Assembly (NCBI GenBank): GCA_021772435.1 | Contig: JAJFLZ010000039.1 | Span: forward strand, 1-48,465 | Direction of reading: 5' to 3' | From: Chlamydiota bacterium | Lineage (GTDB): Bacteria; Chlamydiota; Chlamydiia; Chlamydiales; JACKPQ01 | DNA length: 48,465 nucleotides | Part shown: one piece after another, positions 43,345 to 48,465 of the stretch | Numbering within the stretch: position 1 is the stretch's first letter | Layout: every line of letters begins with the position of its first letter | Position numbers and translations under genes: made by a program | Notes under the pieces: model-generated | The model's input: the letters and a program-made list of their open reading frames with translations, nothing else | What the model was told of the DNA's origin: nothing | The model's database searches: none

Positions 43345-44119
43345 TTTACCCCTCTTTGGGACCCTCACAACGCCATGCAATACAATTGGTCAAGTTACCT
43401 CTGTTACATCTTTTATCGCATCAATAGTCTTTGGCTATCTAAGAGCCGATAGAAAAAAGCCTGAAACAATTATCTGCACCTTGGGTTTTTTAACTTTATC
43501 ATCTATTGCTTTTATATCTGCTAGCTCACTTAAGCTAACAGCAACTGAGCTGAAAAAAAGTAAACAAGACAACAAACGTTACCAACACATCTATGAAAAA
43601 CTTAAGAAACAGCTGGAAGAAACAGAACATAAGCTAAAACAAGACTCAAATGAACTTAAACAATCACAGAAAGATGAACTTCATTCCATTGATGAACTAA
43701 GCAAAGCCTTTGAAAATCTTATTAAAAAAAATATCGTTCAAACTAAACTCAAGAAAGAATTATCCACCTTGCTAGAAAAACTAAAAAGCTTGAGTGCAAA
43801 CCAAGCAGGCCTTTCTGAGCAAGCCAAAGATCTTAATCAAGTCGCAGACAACTTACAAAAAGCTAACGAATCTACAGAAGATACACTAAACGAGATAGAT
43901 AAAGCTTCGCAAGAAAGCCAAAAAGTCAAAAAAGCTGCCGACGAAGTCCTCATACGGATACATGGTTACGCAAGAGAACTAGATTATATTTCTGAAGAAC
44001 TACACAAGGCGTCGCAAAAAATCTCTGATGAAGCTCTCAAGCAAGAGCTCAAAAATATCAATATCAAAATATTTAATTTCAAAAAGCACTTTATCATAAA
44101 TACAGAAGGAGCTACATAA
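43325..44119 (+). CDS. PLFG-motif membrane/coiled-coil protein 4, Inc-like
   Basis: 264 residues. LTNLPLFGTLTTPCNT (residues 5-20) is the array motif. Two hydrophobic segments (about 21-38 and 47-68) flank a basic turn (RADRKK). Then a long coiled coil from about 72 to 250 (KLKKQLEETEHKLKQ, LSTLLEKLKSL, DLNQVADNLQKANEST). Its TAA overlaps the next ATG (TAATG). The same head as genes 1-3 is joined to a much longer tail, which suggests a modular family. Confidence 0.75.
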   Translation: MIQHLTNLPLFGTLTTPCNTIGQVTSVTSFIASIVFGYLRADRKKPETIICTLGFLTLSSIAFISASSLKLTATELKKSKQDNKRYQHIYEKLKKQLEETEHKLKQDSNELKQSQKDELHSIDELSKAFENLIKKNIVQTKLKKELSTLLEKLKSLSANQAGLSEQAKDLNQVADNLQKANESTEDTLNEIDKASQESQKVKKAADEVLIRIHGYARELDYISEELHKASQKISDEALKQELKNINIKIFNFKKHFIINTEGAT

Positions 44120-45027
44120 TGGTCACCCAAACTAAATGTAAGCTCTCTGTTCAAGTAAGCATATTTCCAGAAACCGATGATAAATATGGAACGCTTGTCG
44201 CAAACTGGCAAAAAAGTCACAATACAGTCCTATATTATTCTAGAAACACACACAAATTTACTGCACAGGTTATTCGCAACAACCAGCTTCACACCATCAA
44301 AGAAACTACAAACGGTTTCAAAAACATTCGGAATATATCTCAAGCCCTCTACAACCTCCGAGAAGACGAACAAAGAACCTACTTTAACGGCACCTTCCCA
44401 GTCATTAATAAAACAGACACATCATACACAATAGACATTTTTGACAAAGGTAGAGGAGGTACCTCCTCATCCAACGTAGCGTTAATGCTCACTTTGGGAT
44501 TAACGTCCTACTACACCTACCGTTACTACTTCCCTACCAATCTCGAAATTGCTTTTTACCGCAAGCCCAATGAAGCCAATAGAGTTTGGGAAAACCGCAT
44601 TCAAGCAGGTATACTTGCTGAAATGCCTGCATCATCAAGATCTCACATTACAATGAATGTCAATATACAACAAAACGATGCTCTAAGCATTCACCTATTA
44701 CCAGGATGGAGAGATTATGTAACCGGAATAATGCTAAATGCCTTCAGAGGAGCCTTGAGAGCTGAAACCCCCTCATACGAACTCAATATAGCCAATGCCA
44801 GAGCCATTCTTCAACAACGCAATTTAATTATTCATCGAGTCTCTAGGGGAACTATTACCTTAAGATCACCGATTTGGATTGAACTTCGAGATACAAATAA
44901 CATCCTAATCGCACATGCGGCTGGCCGCTCAATACGTGAACTCGTGTTTGCGCTGGTATCTGGAATGGGAATAGGGGCTGGAGGCCAAATTATAAGAGCC
45001 GCAATTGAAGTCTTATTTAGGTCTTAA
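44119..45027 (+). CDS. Protein of unknown function in the array
   Basis: 302 residues, not recognised. The N-terminal part is strand-rich (CKLSVQVSIFPETDDKYGT), a weakly hydrophobic stretch lies near 117-135 (SSNVALMLTLGLTSYYTYRY), and the C-terminus ends with a glycine-rich hydrophobic segment (ELVFALVSGMGIGAGG, near 278-292). There is no PLFG motif. Start overlaps the previous stop (TAATG), so it belongs to the same unit. Possibly a secreted or membrane-associated partner; no function can be assigned. Confidence 0.65.
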   Translation: MVTQTKCKLSVQVSIFPETDDKYGTLVANWQKSHNTVLYYSRNTHKFTAQVIRNNQLHTIKETTNGFKNIRNISQALYNLREDEQRTYFNGTFPVINKTDTSYTIDIFDKGRGGTSSSNVALMLTLGLTSYYTYRYYFPTNLEIAFYRKPNEANRVWENRIQAGILAEMPASSRSHITMNVNIQQNDALSIHLLPGWRDYVTGIMLNAFRGALRAETPSYELNIANARAILQQRNLIIHRVSRGTITLRSPIWIELRDTNNILIAHAAGRSIRELVFALVSGMGIGAGGQIIRAAIEVLFRS

Positions 45028-45440
45028 AATCTAAATAATAAATTGAGCAAAATCATCCCCAGTGTTTTTAATATTTCATGCATTGCTGTGCAGGTGTGGT
45101 CACACACACCCAATCGTTGGCATGACTATATTGCTTGCAAAAATACACCTAGGCCTATAACCACAACCCCCTAAAACACTGAGAAAAAAACAACTAAAGT
45201 TATCGGAATAGCCGCCAGGGACTTATCTAGATGGCTTGGTAAACCTTGTACAGCTCAAGACGCCCTAACTTATCTCGATAAAATCGTCATCAATGACAAC
45301 AGAAAGATCTCGTAAACAGCAAGTTTACCCTAATTATGATTTTGTAACACACTTAGCGAACAGCAAATAAAAATTTTCTTGCAAATATTTAAATTTTTAC
45401 GTTACGTTTTATTTCGAAACTTTAACTCAGGAGGACAAAA
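45028..45440. other. 413-base stretch without an intact gene
   Basis: AT-rich DNA between two array genes. It contains one plausible decayed coding stretch (45175-45315) and a possible weak promoter TTGCAA (45379-45384) with a poor -10 17 bases on. A strong AGGAGG site at 45429-45434 belongs to the next gene. Otherwise nothing is recognised. Confidence 0.6.
45175..45315 (+). pseudogene. Possible gene remnant
   Basis: 46 open codons ending at TAA 45313-45315, without a start codon or ribosome site. The translation contains a protein-like stretch VIGIAARDLSRWLGKPCTAQ followed by DALTYLDKIVIND. Composition is less AT-rich than its surroundings. Probably the end of a decayed gene; source not recognised. 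Confidence 0.35.
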
Positions 45441-45890
45441 ATGGGAATAGTAGAAAAGGGAGGCATAGCAGCTTTTGGAACTGGCGGAGCACTTACAGGC
45501 GCTTACGCAGGCTTCTTAATTGGAGGGGCATTTGGCGGTCCTATAGGTGCCATTGCTCTAAGTACAGCCGTTGGAACACTTGGAGGTGCAGGTGGGGTCT
45601 TTACAGCAATAGCAATCCAAGACATAGCCGACGGATTAAAACGTCTTGGTAATTTGAGCGAAAAAGGATCAGCTATTTACAAAAGCATCACTCCTATAAA
45701 AATCATTTTTGTTTCTGCAGTAGGAGTCTTTGTAATTCAATTCCTGCGTAACGGCTCTTGTGATCAGCAAGACATCCTTTGCGGATCAGCTATTGCAGGC
45801 TTCCTTGGTACCGCTACACACCTTTTTATTCCTCAAAAAAAACCAGAACCAACATATTTTGGAAGGCTTAAAAACATGATAAAAGCCTAG
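45441..45890 (+). CDS. Glycine-zipper membrane protein
   Basis: 149 residues. Residues about 7-55 are extremely rich in Gly and Ala with repeated G-x3-G spacing (GGIAAFGTGGALTGAYAGFL, GGAFGGPIGAIALS, GGAGG), a glycine-zipper membrane-hairpin pattern. Two further hydrophobic segments lie near 88-103 (IIFVSAVGVFVIQFL) and 112-130 (CGSAIAGFLGTATHLFI). AGGAGG is seven bases before the ATG. Glycine zippers pack membrane helices and occur in pore-forming and Inc-like proteins; the actual role is unknown. Confidence 0.72.
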   Translation: MGIVEKGGIAAFGTGGALTGAYAGFLIGGAFGGPIGAIALSTAVGTLGGAGGVFTAIAIQDIADGLKRLGNLSEKGSAIYKSITPIKIIFVSAVGVFVIQFLRNGSCDQQDILCGSAIAGFLGTATHLFIPQKKPEPTYFGRLKNMIKA

Positions 45891-45961
45891 CAACAAAAAA
45901 TTTTCATTGGCAAAAAAGCCCAATAAAAATTAGACTTGGCCCCAAACAACAGGAGGTCCGT

Positions 45962-46723
45962 ATGCAAATCAGCACCATAACCAACTTGCCCAGCACCGTC
46001 ATGGACAGCACCTACAAAGGCCGCACCCTCTCTGAGCTCGTTGTCCTAGTTGGCACTGTTGTCTCGGCCCTCCTAACCATTCTCAACCACTACCATCACA
46101 ACACTGGCCACCGCAACTACTGCCTCGCCGTCACCTTCACTGGCTTTGCCATCTACTTCAACCTCCGCAGCCTTCACCTCCTTGGCTCCCAAAACGAACG
46201 CATGGAAAAGAACCTCGACCGCTTCACCTCCTCAAACGAAGAATACGCCTCCCTCAACACCAAACTCGGCGACAAAGTCGACGACCTCAACACCGAAGTC
46301 AAGGACTTCAAAGCAGAAAATGAGAATTTCAGAAAGCTTCATACAGATTATGAAGGTGTTCTTGAAAAACTAATTGAGGAAAACACCAAAAACGAAAACA
46401 CTGCCACGCGGCTTGAAGCAGCAACTGCCAAGCACGAAGCAGCAACTGCCAAGCAGGAAACTGCCACAGCTAATCTAGAAAAGCAAGTAAATTTCAATGC
46501 ATGGAAAGTCCACGCAATTACAATCTTTGAACGTTTAAAGGTTGAAGGCAAGCTCTCATCAGAATACCAACAAATACTAGATGACTTAAAAAAAAACCCA
46601 CATGACATCGACTCTGTAATGTCGCAAAGCTTCGGAACAGGAAGCAGCTTTGTAAATCTGGATAACTTTAAACAAACCCAAGGTCAAAACCCTCCTAGTA
46701 CCCCAGTTGGAGCACCGGCTTAG
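45962..46723 (+). CDS. Two-span membrane protein with coiled-coil tail, mosaic composition
   Basis: 253 residues. Hydrophobic segments near 24-42 (LSELVVLVGTVVSALLTIL) and 52-70 (NYCLAVTFTGFAIYFNL) are joined by a His/Asn-rich turn, then a coiled coil to about 185 including heptad-like AATAKxE repeats. No PLFG motif. The first ~117 codons use GC-rich codons and the rest are AT-rich, with a sharp switch near 46313. AGGAGG precedes the ATG. Same head-plus-coil design as the PLFG genes, so an Inc-like role is inferred. Confidence 0.7.
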   Translation: MQISTITNLPSTVMDSTYKGRTLSELVVLVGTVVSALLTILNHYHHNTGHRNYCLAVTFTGFAIYFNLRSLHLLGSQNERMEKNLDRFTSSNEEYASLNTKLGDKVDDLNTEVKDFKAENENFRKLHTDYEGVLEKLIEENTKNENTATRLEAATAKHEAATAKQETATANLEKQVNFNAWKVHAITIFERLKVEGKLSSEYQQILDDLKKNPHDIDSVMSQSFGTGSSFVNLDNFKQTQGQNPPSTPVGAPA

Positions 46724-46730
46724 CAGCCTC

Positions 46731-46759
46731 TTGAAACCAAACACTAAGTGTGCTAAAAT
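46731..46759 (+). promoter_or_regulatory. Promoter of efp-epmA
   Basis: TTGAAA (46731-46736), 17-base spacer, TAAAAT (46754-46759), 37 bases before the efp ATG. Confidence 0.6.
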
Positions 46760-46796
46760 GCTTTAGGCGAAACACACAAACCAAGGCGAAAACTCG

Positions 46797-47363
46797 ATGT
46801 CATCAATCAGCACAAACGAATTTAAAAACGGGGCGAAAATTGAAGTTGACAAAGAGCCCTATACTATTGTTGGTTGTGAGTTTGTGAAGCCGGGTAAAGG
46901 CCAGGCCTTCACCCGCACTAAACTAAAACACCTACTGAGTGGTCGAGTCATCGAGCGCACCTTCAGGTCTGGAGAAAAATTCCAACTTGCAGACGTTGAA
47001 GAGCTCAACATGCGTCTTCTCTACTGTGAGACGGAAGATGCTGTTTTTATGAACGACAACACCTTTGATCAGCTAAACGTCCCCCTATCTGTCATTGCAG
47101 ACAACAAAAAATGGCTAAAAGACGACATCCTCTATGAGCTACTTCTCTACAAAGGCACCGTCGTCGACATCACGCCACCTACCTTCATGGAACTCAAGAT
47201 CACCGAAACAGCTCCTGGCGCAAGAGGCGACACAGCCTCTGGACGTGTCTTAAAACCAGCTACCGTGGAAACTGGTGCTGAAGTCCAAGTCCCGATCTTC
47301 ATCAGCGAAGGGGAAATCATCAAAGTCGACACTCGCACTGGCGACTACGTCTCACGCGTATGA
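46797..47363 (+). CDS. efp: Translation elongation factor P
   Basis: 188-residue EF-P, which relieves ribosome stalling at polyproline. The N-terminal KOW-like domain carries the modification loop VKPGKGQAF; the loop Lys matches the residue that receives beta-lysine in E. coli EF-P. Domains 2 and 3 follow (AVFMNDNTFDQL, APGARGDTASGRVLKPATVETGAEVQVP, GEIIKVDTRTGDYVSRV). Length is normal. It overlaps epmA in an ATGA, giving target and modifier in one operon. Confidence 0.97.
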   Translation: MSSISTNEFKNGAKIEVDKEPYTIVGCEFVKPGKGQAFTRTKLKHLLSGRVIERTFRSGEKFQLADVEELNMRLLYCETEDAVFMNDNTFDQLNVPLSVIADNKKWLKDDILYELLLYKGTVVDITPPTFMELKITETAPGARGDTASGRVLKPATVETGAEVQVPIFISEGEIIKVDTRTGDYVSRV

Positions 47364-48205
47364 CTACTCTGACCAAAATAGACTTGCTTAAAGACAGAGC
47401 CAAAATGCTCAGCACCATCCGCCAATTCTTCTCAGACCGCAACATCCTCGAAGTTGACACACCTCTGCTTACCGACACACCCTCCTTAGATGCTCACATT
47501 GAGCCTATTACCACAAGCAATGGCCACCTCATCACCTCTCCTGAATACGCCATGAAAAAACTCCTCACTCAGGGCATTGGCGACATCTACCAAATCTCTC
47601 ACGTCTTTCGCCACGGCGAAAAAGGTCCTTGGCACAATCCCGAATTCACCATGATCGAATACTACCGCACCCACATGCCCCTTGCCAACTTCATCCTTGA
47701 AGTCTGCGAAATCCTCCGCCTCTTTCTCGGCCCCCTACCGATCCACCTCGTCACCTACCGCGGCATCTTTCTTCAACAACTCTCCCTTGACCCCTTCAAA
47801 GCGTCCCTTGCCGAGCTGCGCTCCTTTGCCAAAGACCTCACACCCTCCGACCGAGAAACCACACTCTCCTACCTCCTTTCTCATTACATCGAGCCCACCC
47901 TCGCGCCCGACAACCTCACCATCCTCTCTGACTACCCGCCCTCACAAGCAGCCCTTGCCCGCACCACACGGACCACACATCCCGTTGCCCTGCGCTTCGA
48001 GATCTACCACCAGGGCCGCGAGCTCTGCAACGGCTATGACGAACTCACCGACCCCGAAGAATACGCATCCCGCGATCTTCCCCATAACTCCATCTTCGCC
48101 TCCCTTCTGCCCGACATGCCCCCGTCCTGCGGCGTCGCCATCGGCTTCGACCGCCTCCTCGCCCTCAAGCATGGCCTCTCCACCATCCACGACATCCTCC
48201 CCTAA
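47360..48205 (+). CDS. epmA: EF-P beta-lysine ligase (EpmA/PoxA/GenX)
   Basis: 281-residue paralogue of the class II lysyl-tRNA synthetase catalytic core without an anticodon-binding domain, which attaches beta-lysine to EF-P. Class II motifs are present: motif 2 FRHGEKGPWHNPEFTMIEYYR and motif 3 GVAIGFDRLLALK, with FEIYHQGRELCNGYDELTDP between. It is about 40 residues shorter than E. coli EpmA, mainly in loops. The ATGA overlap with efp confirms the role. The aminomutase EpmB is not in the window. Confidence 0.94.
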   Translation: MTTLTKIDLLKDRAKMLSTIRQFFSDRNILEVDTPLLTDTPSLDAHIEPITTSNGHLITSPEYAMKKLLTQGIGDIYQISHVFRHGEKGPWHNPEFTMIEYYRTHMPLANFILEVCEILRLFLGPLPIHLVTYRGIFLQQLSLDPFKASLAELRSFAKDLTPSDRETTLSYLLSHYIEPTLAPDNLTILSDYPPSQAALARTTRTTHPVALRFEIYHQGRELCNGYDELTDPEEYASRDLPHNSIFASLLPDMPPSCGVAIGFDRLLALKHGLSTIHDILP

Positions 48206-48344
48206 AAAACAACTATTATTAAATTAACTACTTGTAGAAATTACACATCAAGCGGAATCACTTTCTGCATACATCGACAGTTCTACTGAACCACCAGCAC
48301 TTCTTCAGATGACAAATCTAAGAAAACGCGAATCATGGATCAAC

Positions 48345-48465
48345 TCAGGCAGATAGCAGCATGAATTTTTCCTCCTCAGACACATAGATTGATGGTTTTT
48401 TATCTTGAATTTGATAAGCAGCTAAACCACTGAGCAAATTAACAACAAAATTCAATTTGCTTCGA
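48345..48465 (-). CDS. 3' end of a probable transposase gene (cut by the window edge)
   Basis: Open minus-strand frame from the right edge to a TGA at 48347-48345, 39 codons. The translation includes SKLNFVVNLLSGLAAYQIQD followed by KKPSIYV, a pattern I associate with the C-terminal ends of IS4/IS982-type transposases (NFLVNLxSGLxAYxxxxKKPSL). Too short for a firm family call, and no inverted repeat is visible past the stop. Confidence 0.45.
   Translation of the reverse strand, partial: RSKLNFVVNLLSGLAAYQIQDKKPSIYVSEEEKFMLLSA

Noticed and set aside
45905..45925. Weak hairpin ATTGGC/GCCCAAT after the glycine-zipper gene
   Set aside because: Short bulged stem without a T run; not convincing as a terminator.
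47682..48227. 181-codon Pro/Ser/Thr-rich frame on the plus strand
   Set aside because: It is the shifted frame of epmA, whose class II synthetase motifs are intact; the Pro/Ser/Thr bias is the usual signature of a shadow frame in GC-rich third-position codons.

Overview
The window looks like chromosome from a member of the Chlamydiota, most likely a chlamydia-related (environmental, symbiont-type) lineage rather than the genus Chlamydia. This rests on recognisable chlamydial gene groupings (rnc-radA-hemC with a sod gene, tkt next to alaS-mfd and hemE, amn near efp), an LL-diaminopimelate aminotransferase, and a run of small proteins with the paired hydrophobic segments typical of inclusion-membrane (Inc) proteins. 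Extra metabolism (biotin operon, GDP-fucose enzymes, DHFR, aerobic hemF) exceeds that of Chlamydia itself. No rRNA, tRNA or CRISPR array was seen.

Layout. 0-4.8 kb: a leftward block rnc-radA-hemC-hemD-sod followed by a MNT/HEPN toxin-antitoxin pair. 4.8-11.2 kb: dapL with two overlapping or adjacent genes (an orphan protein and a lysine-less alpha-oxoamine synthase), then overlapping divergent hemG/hemF, a GT-B-like protein and a lipoprotein. 11.3-16.6 kb: a tightly overlapping operon bioB-bioF-bioD-bioA plus a ferritin-like di-iron protein, transcribed away from a winged-helix/DUF6314 protein that may regulate it. 16.6-18.8 kb: a TIR-bearing small repeat and an inverse-autotransporter-like surface protein. 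18.9-27.9 kb: hemE-tkt leftward and alaS-mfd rightward. 28-33.3 kb: a 1038-residue orphan protein and a two-gene GDP-fucose operon whose enzymes both carry Sec-type signal peptides. 33.2-37.4 kb: two tandem neurotransmitter:sodium-symporter-family genes and folA, bracketed by two copies of a second TIR repeat. 37.4-46.7 kb: accessory and effector-like genes, including a membrane/coiled-coil protein, an F-box-like protein, amn, and eight co-oriented orphan genes, four of which share an N-terminal PLFG-x3-TT-x-x-NT motif before a hairpin of two membrane segments. 46.7-48.2 kb: efp-epmA. The right edge carries the 3' end of a probable transposase gene.

How it fits together. Five genes of the late heme pathway (hemC, D, E, F, G) lie in the window, though HemC and HemF look shortened. 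The biotin operon covers the four ring-assembly steps; no gene for making the pimeloyl precursor is visible, and the co-translated di-iron protein is a candidate for an unassigned step. The effector-like region and the secreted-looking sugar-nucleotide enzymes point to interaction with a eukaryotic host. The strongest leads are the PLFG-motif gene array, the signal-peptide-bearing Fcl/Gmd pair, the extended bio operon with its divergent DUF6314 protein, and two families of short TIR repeats, one with arms that differ between copies yet stay complementary.
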